Assembly (NCBI GenBank): GCA_019634715.1 | Contig: JAHCAU010000005.1 | Coordinates: 62,001 to 126,000 of the forward strand | DNA: 64,000 nucleotides | Reading direction: 5' to 3' | Source of the DNA: Lysobacter sp. | Lineage (GTDB): Bacteria; Pseudomonadota; Gammaproteobacteria; Xanthomonadales; Xanthomonadaceae | Part shown: piece by piece, positions 54,928 to 63,034 of the stretch | Numbering within the stretch: position 1 is the stretch's first letter | Layout of the letters: every line of letters starts with the position of its first letter | Program-made: the position numbers and the translations under genes | Notes under the pieces: model-generated | What the model saw: the letters and a program-made list of their open reading frames with translations, nothing else | Database searches by the model: none | Told to the model about the DNA's origin: nothing

Positions 54928-56670
54928 ATGAGTGCGCTTACAAATATTAAGGCATGCAATACATTCAATGATTTCGCACGCCTACTTGGATTCAAGGCTA
55001 ACTCATTAGCTTATTTGCTATGGGGCATGCATGCCGATACGAAATACACCACGTTTGATATCCCGAAACGCTCAGGCGGAAAGCGCACAATTTGCGCGCC
55101 AAATCCAAAATTAAAGCTCGCGCAAAGTCGGCTATCCGAGCTTTTGCAGCAATGTGAAAAGGAGGTCGAAGTAATTCATGCTGTCAAGAAGTCTCTCTCG
55201 CACGGCTTCAAGAAAGAGCATTCAATCCTGACTAACGCAGAAGGGCACTGTGGAAGGCGTTATGTCCTCAATATCGATCTAGAAGATTTCTTCGGGACAA
55301 TTCACTTCGGAAGGGTTCGAGGTTTTTTTATCAAGAATAGGCAATTTGCGCTGAATCCCACAATTGCAATGACTATTGCACAGATCGCTTGCCATGAAAA
55401 TAAGCTGCCGCAAGGCAGTCCATGCTCGCCTGTTATCTCCAACCTGGTAGCAAATATTCTTGATATCCGCTTGGCAAAGCTTTCGAAAATTCACGGCTGC
55501 TCTTATACGCGCTATGCGGACGACATCACTTTCTCAACATCCATGCCGGATTTCCCAGAATCCATTGCATTTAAGCAGATTGATTCTAATCACTGGGTGC
55601 TCGGGAAGCCCTTGGTAGATGCGATTAAGGCATGCAAATTTCGCATCAATTTATCTAAGACTAGATTGCAATATCGTCGTTCACGCCAAGACGTGACCGG
55701 AATCGTTGTAAACAAGCAGCTCAACGTGAGATCGGAGTATCGAAAAGCTCTTCGAGCAATGGTTTACAAGCTACGTGAGACAGGGTCTTTTTCTCGAAAT
55801 TACTCACAACTAGGCGCGAATGGAGATACACAAGTTATCGCCAAAGATGGCAGTCGCGCCCAGCTATTCGGCATGCTGTCATATGTCATTCAGGTAGAGA
55901 GATGGAGAAATAGGAGGATCGATAGCCCGCCGGAAAGACTCAGCGCAAACGAATGGCTGATGCGCGAGTTTCTTTTCTATACGATGTTCGCAAACGCAGA
56001 TCGACCTTGTATTGTTTGCGAGGGCAAGACCGATTCGATATATATTCGAGAAGCGATTAAAAATCTTGGGGCAAGTTTTCCTTATTTAGCAAAATCAAAC
56101 GCTGGCAATAATGAGGTCATCGTCAGTTTGGTCCGAAATACTGATCTGCTGGCTCGGCTCTTTGGCCTTTCTGGGGGCGAGACACGCCTTAAAGATTTCG
56201 TCAAGAACTACAGGGATGAGTATCGAAAGATCAAGGGCCCAAAAGGCTCGCACCCTGTCATTATTCTTTTTGATAACGATTCAGGGGCCAAGGACGTTCT
56301 GAATCTTCTCGCAAATTTATTCAAAGTCATTCCGGTAGTAGGAAGGCAGTACTTTCATGTTCATGACAATCTCTATGTCATGCTCACGAGTCCGGTAGGC
56401 GCCGGTCCTCACTACATTGAAAAATGCTTCGATGCTGCAACTCTGGCGATGACTTTAGGCGGAAAGACATTCAATCCGGCCAATCAGACCCTTGGGCCAA
56501 ACGAATATGGAAAAGGATTCTTTGCCGAAAAAGTAATTGCGCCTAATGCGCAATCAATTGACTTCTCTGGGTTTTCCACGATGCTTGCTGAGTTTTCTAG
56601 CATCATTGTGAGCCATGCCGCCCCATCGCCATCGCTACCAGTACCGCCCGGTATGGCACCGAGTCCCTAA
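54928..56670 (+). CDS. Retron reverse transcriptase with C-terminal TOPRIM domain
   Basis: 580 residues from ATG 54928, 18 bases after the a2 repeat; an in-frame TTG at 54700 would translate through the RNA and was rejected. Residues 38-62 carry the IPKRSGGKRTICAP block, NAEGH at 103-107 is the retron NAxxH motif, NIDLEDFF (D117), QGSPCSP (162-168), YADD (196-199), NLSKT (241-245) and VTG (256-258). The C-terminal TOPRIM has VCEGKTD (E365) and LFDNDSG (D449, D451). RT fused to TOPRIM is the Retron-Eco2 (Ec67) arrangement, an antiphage system in which the TOPRIM part is the effector. Base composition is far lower in G+C than neighbours, so acquired by transfer. Confidence 0.95.
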   Translation: MSALTNIKACNTFNDFARLLGFKANSLAYLLWGMHADTKYTTFDIPKRSGGKRTICAPNPKLKLAQSRLSELLQQCEKEVEVIHAVKKSLSHGFKKEHSILTNAEGHCGRRYVLNIDLEDFFGTIHFGRVRGFFIKNRQFALNPTIAMTIAQIACHENKLPQGSPCSPVISNLVANILDIRLAKLSKIHGCSYTRYADDITFSTSMPDFPESIAFKQIDSNHWVLGKPLVDAIKACKFRINLSKTRLQYRRSRQDVTGIVVNKQLNVRSEYRKALRAMVYKLRETGSFSRNYSQLGANGDTQVIAKDGSRAQLFGMLSYVIQVERWRNRRIDSPPERLSANEWLMREFLFYTMFANADRPCIVCEGKTDSIYIREAIKNLGASFPYLAKSNAGNNEVIVSLVRNTDLLARLFGLSGGETRLKDFVKNYRDEYRKIKGPKGSHPVIILFDNDSGAKDVLNLLANLFKVIPVVGRQYFHVHDNLYVMLTSPVGAGPHYIEKCFDAATLAMTLGGKTFNPANQTLGPNEYGKGFFAEKVIAPNAQSIDFSGFSTMLAEFSSIIVSHAAPSPSLPVPPGMAPSP

Positions 56671-57031
56671 AGGCCGTAAGAGCCTGTTTAAAATCTCCTG
56701 AGGACCAAGGCCATAAGGTGTATCTGTAGGGCGGAACCCGCGAAGCGGATTCCGCCGTGAAGTTGGCGTGAGTCTCACGGCGGGTTTTCAACAGCGAAGC
56801 TGGTCATCGCCTTCGGCGGTTCCTCCCTACGAAAGGCAAAATCCTGCACCGATGGTGTGTGGTGGATGCCCACCGTTGTCGTCCCAGTGTCGCATCGTGC
56901 TCGGCGCGTCAAGGTCGAGGCAACGCGGACCAGTGGTCCGCACTACGCAAACCTTGACGCGCCTGCGCGCGGTGCGGGTTGGATTCGCCAACGGCGGCCA
57001 CAGGGGCTGCCGGGCGAAACGGAGTGCCGTC
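56671..57031. repeat. REPIN-like element and left part of duplicated unit A
   Basis: No independent gene is supported. A GTAGGGCGGAACCC head at 56726 and an inverted GGCGGTTCCTCCCTAC ending at 56830 bracket a 105-bp REPIN-like unit. The leader of the duplicated small-protein element begins near 56851, with a 13-bp inverted repeat (56903-56915 with 56951-56963, GGCGCGTCAAGGT and complement). Confidence 0.65.
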
Positions 57032-57220
57032 ATGTCCAAGCCCAAACCGTTCCAGCCGTCCAACGTCCTGCTGATCGAAGTCCCGCCCCAGTTCATCGCC
57101 CTGTGCGAAGCCAGCGGCGCCAGCCCGCAAGCCGCCCTGCGCGGCATGGCCGCAATGGTCTGCGGGTTGCGGTATGACGATTGCAATCGTCTTTTGCCGA
57201 TCGAGGGTGTCTCCGCGTAA
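56851..57220 (+). repeat. Duplicated small-gene unit, copy A
   Basis: Matches 59941-60298 through the leader, hairpin and gene. Shared landmarks are CACCGTTGTCGTCCCA, GCATCGTGCTCGGCGCGTCA, the 13-bp inverted repeat, and GCGAAACGGAGTGCCGTC just before the ATG. Divergence is scattered, so the duplication is not brand new. Copy A carries an extra GGACCAGTGGTCC palindrome in the loop. Confidence 0.8.
57032..57220 (+). CDS. 62-residue protein of unknown function (paralogue 1)
   Basis: MSKPKPFQPSNVLLIEVPPQ..., then ALCEASGASPQAALRGMAAMVCG and a Cys/Asp tail. ACGGAG lies 10 bases before the ATG. A terminator hairpin follows the stop, supporting expression. Conserved against the second copy at 60107 (about 55 of 62 positions by eye), with changes mainly near the ends. 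The alternating hydrophobic N-terminal strand and helical ASPQAALRGMAAM suggest a small folded, perhaps ribbon-helix-like, protein. No family recognised. Confidence 0.7.
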   Translation: MSKPKPFQPSNVLLIEVPPQFIALCEASGASPQAALRGMAAMVCGLRYDDCNRLLPIEGVSA

Positions 57221-57226
57221 GCTTCG

Positions 57227-57258
57227 CCCGGGCGCAGCCGGTGCTTGCGCCCGGGTTT
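57227..57258 (+). terminator. Terminator after small protein paralogue 1
   Basis: 10-bp perfect stem CCCGGGCGCA/TGCGCCCGGG with a 9-base loop, followed by TTT, 7 bases after the stop. Confidence 0.8.
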
Positions 57259-57387
57259 CCTGCCGATATCGAGGTTTTGCTTGATTCTTCTGGACAAGGC
57301 TCCGCCCTTCTATCCGACTGAATCGCCTGGAAGCTTCAGGTGCGATCTCCCGCAGGATTGGCTTGGGAAATTGAGGCGCAGGCACGC

Positions 57388-57849
57388 ATGGCAATCAGAG
57401 TATTCACGAAACGAATGACATTACTGACGTGGGTTCTTCTGCTGCTATCGGCCGGAGCAGTGTCGGCCGGACCTTCTCGGTCTGCGGTCATGGAAGAGCT
57501 GTCTTCTCGCAGCCGGATCCCGGTTTCAGAGTTGCGGTTATTGCTCAGCGACTGCGGTCGTACGCAGCTCAGCATGAATATCTGTGCCTTTCGTGATTTC
57601 GTCGAATCGGATCTTGAACTCGATGGTGCACTTGAGGTCAAGCGGAGAGCGTTGCCCAAAGCATGTGGGATTGAATTGGGACGCGCTCAGATGGTTTGGG
57701 AAGCCGAGCGTGATCGCGAATGCCAGGAGGAAACACTGGATGCCGAAGGAGGTTCGATGCGTCCCATGCTGATCAGTGCCTGCAAAGCCCGGGCCAACAA
57801 GACGCGCATCGCCAGCGTGAAGAAGGTTTGGGCATGTCCTCTGATGTAG
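57388..57849 (+). CDS. Exported LprI/DUF1311-like protein
   Basis: 153 residues from ATG 57388 (ATG 57415 is an alternative and gives a tighter signal). Signal MTLLTWVLLLLSAGAVSAG. The mature part has DCGRTQLSMNICAFRDF and a later MVWEAERDRECQEETLDAEGGSMRPMLISACKARANKTRI, the cysteine and R/E pattern of the LprI/DUF1311 family, some of whose members inhibit lysozyme. Periplasmic. Confidence 0.75.
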   Translation: MAIRVFTKRMTLLTWVLLLLSAGAVSAGPSRSAVMEELSSRSRIPVSELRLLLSDCGRTQLSMNICAFRDFVESDLELDGALEVKRRALPKACGIELGRAQMVWEAERDRECQEETLDAEGGSMRPMLISACKARANKTRIASVKKVWACPLM

Positions 57850-57856
57850 CAACCGG

Positions 57857-58120
57857 TAAGTGTCGTAGGGCGGGCTTCAGCCCGCCGGAAAGGAGTTGCG
57901 TACTGGAAGAAGCAACATGGCTCCGAGATGCGCATTCGACTGCTTGCGGTGTATCGCGCGTTGCAATGGCGGGCTGGAGCCCGCCCTACAAAAAAGCTGT
58001 TGCGGACTTTGTCGACAGGCACCTGCAGTCGTTGTCCCATTGATGCATCGTGCTCGGCGCGTCATGGTCGAGGCGAGTTGCGGGTTGGACTCGCCAATGG
58101 CGGCCACAGCGGCTGCCGGC
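57857..58120. repeat. REPIN-containing repeat, related to 61083-61303
   Basis: GTAGGGCGGGCTTCAGCCCGCC at the left and GGCGGGCTGGAGCCCGCCCTAC inverted near 57966-57987, then GTTGTCCCATTGATGCATCG and GGCGCGTCATGGTCGAGGC, which match the leader of the duplicated small-gene units. The 61083 copy has the same order, more diverged. It forms the upstream region of the 58166 gene. Confidence 0.75.
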
Positions 58121-58165
58121 CATCAGGCATACTCTCTTCTCCGTCCGCCAGGATCACTGTCCTTC

Positions 58166-58465
58166 ATGGCCAACTACACCGATCATTGGAATGACCTCCG
58201 CAGGCGCGAACGCTGGATGCTGTTCTTCTTCATCGCCTATGTCCCCGTCGTGGGCGGGTCGGTGGCGCTGCTCGAACGATTCGTTTCGCCCGATGTGCCG
58301 GCTGTCGTCCTCGCCATCGCCTGGATGCTGATGATGCTGGTGGCGTGGTACAGGCTTCTCTCGTTCGCCTGTCCCCGTTGCGGCGAATGGTTCCGAACGA
58401 AGTGGTTCGGCTGGATTTCGCTGGGGCGTCGATGCGTCCATTGCGGCCTGCAGCGGGGTGCTTGA
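58166..58465 (+). CDS. Small membrane protein with zinc ribbon
   Basis: 99 residues from ATG 58166. Two hydrophobic helices (about 18-38 and 45-64), then a C-terminal four-cysteine ribbon FACPRCGEWFRTKWFGWISLGRRCVHCG. Probably inner-membrane with a cytoplasmic metal-binding tail. Function unknown. The zinc-ribbon protein gene follows. Confidence 0.75.
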   Translation: MANYTDHWNDLRRRERWMLFFFIAYVPVVGGSVALLERFVSPDVPAVVLAIAWMLMMLVAWYRLLSFACPRCGEWFRTKWFGWISLGRRCVHCGLQRGA

Positions 58466-58493
58466 TGTCCACGTCTGACGGAGCGCCGGACCC

Positions 58494-58913
58494 GTGAAAG
58501 ACAGGAAGCCTGCCCGTCCTCCCGTTCTCGAACGCCATCGACTGAAGCGCGGCGCGAGGGAGGCGAAAGTCGCCCGTGAGGAGGAACGCGATCGCGGACG
58601 GAGGCTGCGCGACATCGCGAATACACACCTGCTGGTCAATCCGGCGAATGTCGGGTCGAACAACAGCTACGGCGTTCCCGAATTCGTGGCGCGCGGCTAC
58701 TACGTGGACATGCCGTTCCATTGCAGATCCTGCGGCGTCGCGCAGGTGTGGACCGAGACACAGCAGAAGTGGTGGTACGAAACCGCGAAAGGCGACGTCT
58801 GGGCCGTCGCGGTGTTGTGCCGTCCCTGCCGCAGGCGCGAGAAGGCGCGCCGGGCTGAGGCGAGAGAGGCCCATCTGTCCGGATTGGCCGCCAAACGCAA
58901 GGGAATGACTTGA
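58494..58913 (+). CDS. Zinc-ribbon domain protein (copy 1)
   Basis: 139 residues from GTG 58494. Basic coiled N-terminus (ARPPVLERHRLKRGAREAKVAREEERDRGRR), then FHCRSCGVAQVWTETQQKWWYETAKGDVWAVAVLCRPCRRRE, the four-cysteine pattern with WWYExxKG typical of the probable zinc-ribbon (zf-trcl) family. Almost identical to the gene at 63035. Likely nucleic-acid or protein binding; role unknown. Confidence 0.85.
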   Translation: MKDRKPARPPVLERHRLKRGAREAKVAREEERDRGRRLRDIANTHLLVNPANVGSNNSYGVPEFVARGYYVDMPFHCRSCGVAQVWTETQQKWWYETAKGDVWAVAVLCRPCRRREKARRAEAREAHLSGLAAKRKGMT

Positions 58914-58990
58914 GCATCGCCAATGGACTTGTTTCCTGGTCGTGATCCATGACGCGAATCGCGGCAAAACCGCCTGATCGGAGAACGCAC

Positions 58991-59500
58991 ATGATCGAAC
59001 TACCCGTCAGGGACCCCTGTGACCTCTGCGTGGCCATCCACGACGAACGATGGAAGATCATCGAGGAAGGCGAGCACACGCTGACCGTGATCAACCCGTG
59101 GCAGTTCGAAGTCGGCCAGTGCTGCGTGATCACGCGTCGGCATGTCGCGACGCTGCTCGATCTGTCCGCCGAGGAGTGCGCCGCCGTCATGTTTGCGGCC
59201 AGACGCGTCGCGGTGGCGCTGGTCAGGGCGTATCGACCGCTCGGGATCCTCACGTTCCAGAACAACGGGGTCTACAGCGGGCAGGAGACGCCGCACTTCC
59301 ATTTCCATGTCGTGCCCCGGCAGAAGGGCAGCGACTGGGGCATCGGCCCGCCGCAACTGGCCACGTTCGAGGGTGCCGGGCGCGAACGGGGGACCGCGCA
59401 CGATCCGGGCGGCGATGCGCAGCGCCGCGAACGGGTCCGGGTTTCCACCGGTCAACTCGCCGACACCGTGGGACTGATCCGTTCGAATCTTCCGGAGTAA
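58991..59500 (+). CDS. HIT family hydrolase
   Basis: 169 residues from ATG 58991. DPCDLCVAIHDERWKIIEEG is an N-terminal Cys-containing HIT start, and PHFHFHVVPRQKGSDWG is the HxHxH triad. Longer than HinT, with a charged tail, so closer to the GalT/Fhit-like branch. Substrate unknown. A second HIT gene is at 15525. Confidence 0.85.
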   Translation: MIELPVRDPCDLCVAIHDERWKIIEEGEHTLTVINPWQFEVGQCCVITRRHVATLLDLSAEECAAVMFAARRVAVALVRAYRPLGILTFQNNGVYSGQETPHFHFHVVPRQKGSDWGIGPPQLATFEGAGRERGTAHDPGGDAQRRERVRVSTGQLADTVGLIRSNLPE

Positions 59501-59638
59501 CCCTGCGCGACGAAGCCGCCATGGACTGCTGACAGAAACGCGTCGATGACCGTGCGATCGTGCTTGTGGCAGGTGCGCTTTGCATGGCTCGATCCTGGTA
59601 CGTGCGCAGCTGGCTCCATCCCATCTTCGGGCAATCGC

Positions 59639-59824
59639 ATGACAAAGCTGGACTTCAAGCGCGAACTGAAATCCCTGTATGCGTCGAGTCGAAAGGCCGT
59701 CGAGGAGGTGATCGTTCCGCCGATGAACTTCCTGATGATCGACGGCGAAGGCGACCCCAACACGTCGACCGCCTACACGGACGCCGTCGAGGCACTGTTC
59801 TCGGTGTCCTACAAGGTGAAGCAC
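59639..59824 (+). pseudogene. GyrI-like domain gene, truncated
   Basis: 62 codons matching the N-terminus of GyrI-like small-molecule-binding proteins: MTKLDFKRELKSLYASS, VIVPPMNFLMIDGEGDPNTSTAYTDAVEAL, FSVSYKVKH. Similarity stops exactly where a REPIN begins at 59825. The rest of the usual 200-residue protein is absent. Reading on gives unrelated repeat sequence. Confidence 0.8.
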
Positions 59825-59920
59825 GTAGGGTGCATAAGCGAATCGTCATGCACCTTCTTCGGGGCAGCCATGATCGGCGCCGCATCATGGCGCATGACGC
59901 CTTCGGCTTATGCGCCCTAC
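59825..59920. repeat. REPIN-like element at the GyrI-like gene break
   Basis: GTAGGGTGCATAAGCG at the left and CTTATGCGCCCTAC at the right, inverted, 96 bp. It lies precisely at the end of the truncated gene and before duplicated unit B. Confidence 0.82.
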
Positions 59921-59940
59921 GAAAGTCAAAAGCGTGCGCG

Positions 59941-60298
59941 GATGGTCTGTGGTGGGTGTCCACCGTTGTCGTCCCATCATCGCATCGTGCTCGGCGCGTC
60001 AAGGTCGAGGCGAGTTGCTGCGCAAACCTTGACGCGCCTGCGCGTGATGCGGTGTGGACTCGCCAACGGTGCCCACTTCGGGTTCCGGGCGAAACGGAGT
60101 GCCGTCATGTCCAAGCCCAAGCCGCAGTTCCAGCCGTCCAACGTCCTGCTCGTCGAAGTCCCGCCCCAGTTCATCGCCCTGTGCGAAGCCAGCGGCGCCA
60201 GCCCGCAAGCCGCCCTGCGCGGTATGGCCGCGATGCTCTGCGGGTTGGGGTATGACGACGACAACCGGTTGATGCCGATGGAGGATGCCGTCGCGTGA
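59941..60298 (+). repeat. Duplicated small-gene unit, copy B
   Basis: Second copy of the unit at 56851-57220, with the inverted repeat at 59993-60005 and 60026-60038. The loop between the arms is shorter than in copy A. Leader and coding part are both conserved. Confidence 0.8.
60107..60298 (+). CDS. 63-residue protein of unknown function (paralogue 2)
   Basis: MSKPKPQFQPSNVLLVEVPP..., one residue longer than paralogue 1 through an inserted Gln, with GYDDDNRLMPMEDAVA at the end. Conserved codons with synonymous differences suggest selection on the protein. ACGGAG lies 10 bases upstream, and a hairpin terminator lies 7 bases after the stop. No family recognised. Confidence 0.7.
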   Translation: MSKPKPQFQPSNVLLVEVPPQFIALCEASGASPQAALRGMAAMLCGLGYDDDNRLMPMEDAVA

Positions 60299-60305
60299 TG
60301 CGTCA

Positions 60306-60330
60306 CGGGCGCGGGTCATCCCCGCGCCCG
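60306..60330 (+). terminator. Hairpin after small protein paralogue 2
   Basis: 10-bp perfect stem CGGGCGCGGG/CCCGCGCCCG with TCATC loop. No T-run, but the position matches the terminator of paralogue 1. Confidence 0.6.
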
Positions 60331-60342
60331 GATTCCGCCATC

Positions 60343-60409
60343 AGGGTGTGCCTCGGCGCACCGCTTTGGTCGCGGCGGTACGAAAAGCCGGTGCGCCGGG
60401 GCGTACCCT
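60343..60409. repeat. REPIN-like inverted repeat
   Basis: AGGGTGTGCCTCGGCGCACC at 60343 and the inverted GGTGCGCCGGGGCGTACCCT ending at 60409, with CTTT/AAAG next to the centre. It lies between the small protein and the next gene. Confidence 0.7.
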
Positions 60410-60564
60410 ATGCGCGATGCGGCTCTGGATTGCCGGCGGTGTCGGGCGAAAAGCTGACCTTCGCGACAGAGTTGGCGCTCGGTACGCGGCTGTATTTGTC
60501 TGCTGTCGCAGCATGTCCTATTGTCTGTTCCGCGCGGCATTCCCGCGCGCCTCGGATTGCGCGC

Positions 60565-60747
60565 ATGTTCAAGGTTCTCGGCGTCCTGCTTGCCCTGTAT
60601 GTCTGTTATTCGGTCGTGGCCGGGCGTGTCCTCGCCAAAGCCGGAGTGCGCATGCGTGAAGTCCATCGTGACGAGTCGCCACGGTATTTCTGGGTCGTGA
60701 TCGCCATCTACACCGGTCTGAGCATCGCGCTGGTCACGATCTTCTGA
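60565..60747 (+). CDS. Small two-helix membrane protein
   Basis: 60 residues from ATG 60565: hydrophobic MFKVLGVLLALYVCYSVVAG, a basic loop AKAGVRMREVHRDESPR and a second helix YFWVVIAIYTGLSIALVTIF. No family recognised. The composition is like a genuine small membrane protein, but a strong ribosome site is not visible. Confidence 0.55.
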   Translation: MFKVLGVLLALYVCYSVVAGRVLAKAGVRMREVHRDESPRYFWVVIAIYTGLSIALVTIF

Positions 60748-60758
60748 CGGACCGAGGA

Positions 60759-61084
60759 ATGCGCAATCCCTACCGTCCGCCGGAAAGCCGGGTCGATCAG
60801 GCGCTGCCCGAAGATCCTCGCGGAAACGATGCGCCTGGGGCTTCGTATCCGGAGTCGTCTGGTCGATCCTGATCATCGCGATCTTCTTCGTGCTGACAAC
60901 CACGGATTCTCTCCATGAAGCACTGTTCCGTGTCCGTTTCGATCGAATAGCGGTCATTGCATCGGGATGCGGTGTTGCCTGCGCAATCCTTGCGCTTGTC
61001 TTCCGGCGCTTCCCGCTCTGGCTGTACTGGGTCATTGGCCTGGTGCCGATGATGCTGCTGGCCGTGGTCAGCATGTTCGTCTAG
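60759..61084 (+). pseudogene. Frameshifted small membrane protein gene
   Basis: ATG 60759 gives MRNPYRPPESRVDQALPEDP and soon stops at about 60870. In another frame the same stretch continues as WGFVSGVVWSILIIAIFFVL, and on to FRRFPLWLYWVIGLVPMMLLAVVSMFV before the stop at 61084. NPYxPPxxxV followed by three helices is a known small membrane-protein layout. A single indel near 60828-60835 explains it; a sequencing error is possible. Confidence 0.65.
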
Positions 61085-61613
61085 CGTCGTAGGATGGACT
61101 CAAGCCCGCCGACAGGCGTTGCGAACTGCAAGAGGAGATTCATCTCCGCGATTCGTATTCGACTGCCCGCAGAATGTCGTTCGTTGTGTGGTGGGTTGGA
61201 GTCCGCCCTGCAAAAGCAGCCGTTGCAGGCTTTATGGAAAGGTACACACCGTTCGTCATCCCATTGGCGCATCATGTTCGGCCCATCAATGTTGTCGCGA
61301 TAGCTGCACGCAGGATCGAGGCGATTGATCGTGCCCAGTTTGCTGATTCGTGACGCAGCAATGCAGTTTCCGCCGGATCGGCCGCAGTTTTCTTTGTGGC
61401 TTCCGCAAAGTGTGCTACTACTTGATCGGCTCGAAACCGAGTCCGGAGCGACATGCACGTCATGGACGACGCGCAGGCGGCATGCATGAAACGTGCTGCC
61501 GCAGGTGACAGTCCCTGATATGCGCCCGCTTCGATGCGGAAGACCTGTGGAACATGTCCGTCCGGATGTTCGGGTGGACACTACTCGACCATCATCACAA
61601 GGAGATCGAAACG
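61085..61613. repeat. Gene-free stretch with diverged REPIN repeat
   Basis: 529 bases. The left part (61083-61303) is a diverged copy of the 57857-58120 repeat: GTAGGATGGACTCAAGCCCGCC, the inverted GGTTGGAGTCCGCCCTGC, then ATCCCATTGGCGCATCATG. From about 61304 to 61600 nothing recognisable was found. AAGGAGATC at 61599-61607 is the ribosome site of the next gene. Confidence 0.6.
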
Positions 61614-62306
61614 ATGGGAAGCAAGACATTTGCATGTGGCGTTGCAGGGCTCGCTCTGGCGCTGTCGTTGAGTCTGGATGCGCGCGCCGCGGACAATCCG
61701 CAGCAGCGTGTCGGTATCGAGCACAACGAGTATCTCGCCTGTCTGATGAGCGCGGGCGGCGGCGCTCTCGACGTTGCACTGCGTAACCTCGTCGAGAAGT
61801 GCGGATTCGACCCCGGCATTCCGGTCGGGGAATTCGTCGCGTTCTACTCCAGGGAGTTGAATATCGATCCCTTGCTCAGTGTCGAGAAGCGCATGCAGGC
61901 GTACCGCTCGTTCTACACTGAGGAAGAGTTCGCGTATTTCCGTCGCATCGATCAGGCTTTCGCGACATCGACCGGCCCGGCGGAAGCGGACCAGGAGCTC
62001 GCGAAGCTGGAAGAGGAAGCGGTCGCCCGCTTCTCCGGAAAGACCGATGGCGAAGCTTCGCTGCTTGCGCTTCTGAGCACGGCGCGTCATTCCCTCGCTT
62101 ACTGGTCCGCGTCCGGAGCGCCGTTGCAGGCGAAGGCCGGTGAGGTCGGTGCCAGGAAGCTGAAATGGTGGCAGAAGGTCCTGATCGTGGTTGGAGCCGA
62201 CTGCGTGGGCGCTGGCATCGGCTTCCTGATCGGCGGACCGGTCGGCGCGGGCGCCATCGGTGCAGGCGCATCCACCGGTACCGGCTCGGCAATCGCCAAC
62301 GATTGA
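61614..62306 (+). CDS. Exported protein with C-terminal glycine-zipper segment
   Basis: 230 residues from ATG 61614, with AAGGAG 9 bases upstream. Signal peptide MGSKTFACGVAGLALALSLSLDARA. The middle is helical and acidic (EKRMQAYRSFYTEEEFAYFRRI). The end (about 183-230) goes from basic KLKWWQKVLIVVGADCVGAG to a Gly/Ala-rich GxxxG membrane-like segment. Such tails occur in membrane-active peptides and outer-membrane Gly-zipper proteins. No family recognised. Confidence 0.7.
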   Translation: MGSKTFACGVAGLALALSLSLDARAADNPQQRVGIEHNEYLACLMSAGGGALDVALRNLVEKCGFDPGIPVGEFVAFYSRELNIDPLLSVEKRMQAYRSFYTEEEFAYFRRIDQAFATSTGPAEADQELAKLEEEAVARFSGKTDGEASLLALLSTARHSLAYWSASGAPLQAKAGEVGARKLKWWQKVLIVVGADCVGAGIGFLIGGPVGAGAIGAGASTGTGSAIAND

Positions 62307-62460
62307 TGCATCGCTGTCCCGTGTGGCGGATGGGTTGCGCAGGTGCGCAACCCATCCTTGATCACAGTCCGCAGGCTGGGTCATCGACCCAGCGGCTTGT
62401 TCGGCCGATAATTGCTGGGTACAGAGCACCCAGCCTACGGACTCAGGGGTCAGTCGCAGA

Positions 62461-62895
62461 ATGCAGAAGCGAATCAGCTTTACGAAAATATGGTCCGACG
62501 ATGATCTGATCGAGCTGCGGGTGCTCGTATCCGACGAGAACTCCTTGTTCTCCAATACTGTCTATGTCAGCGAGGCAGTGCTCCAGTCTCTGGCAGAAGA
62601 GCTTTCGGTCTTTCGCAATCATATCCATGGCGGGATCAAGGACATCAGAATCGGAGAGTTCGGGCCGGAATATGCAAACGGCGCGTTCCATGCACGGTTG
62701 CACTTCCGTGATCCCGGCAAACTCTTCATCTCCACGTATCAACAGTCTGAATTTTCGTCGTTCTCTATCGGCGAAGTCGCCAGTGAAGCCAGGATGTATG
62801 TGGCCAGCGAGCCGGTCCTGCTCGACAATTTCATTCCCGAGTTCAAGAGGCTCGCGAGCGGCTTGAATGATGAGGCGATTCTTGTTTGCCTTTGA
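62461..62895 (+). CDS. Hypothetical protein
   Basis: 144 residues, MQKRISFTKIWSDDDLIELRV..., mixed alpha/beta with FGPEYANGAFHARLHFRDPGKLFIST. No signal peptide. G+C is somewhat lower than the core genes. Size and fold character recall small immunity-type proteins, but no family is recognised. It follows the exported Gly-zipper gene after 154 bases. Confidence 0.62.
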   Translation: MQKRISFTKIWSDDDLIELRVLVSDENSLFSNTVYVSEAVLQSLAEELSVFRNHIHGGIKDIRIGEFGPEYANGAFHARLHFRDPGKLFISTYQQSEFSSFSIGEVASEARMYVASEPVLLDNFIPEFKRLASGLNDEAILVCL

Positions 62896-63034
62896 TCGGT
62901 CGCAAGGGGCGACATCGACCAAGCGTTGAATCGGGTATGATTCCACTCGGTGCTGCAGCATGGATTTCTTGTTCATCCTTTTTGTCGAAACTCGATCCTT
63001 CGGTACGGCACATCCCATCTGGAGCGCCTGATTC

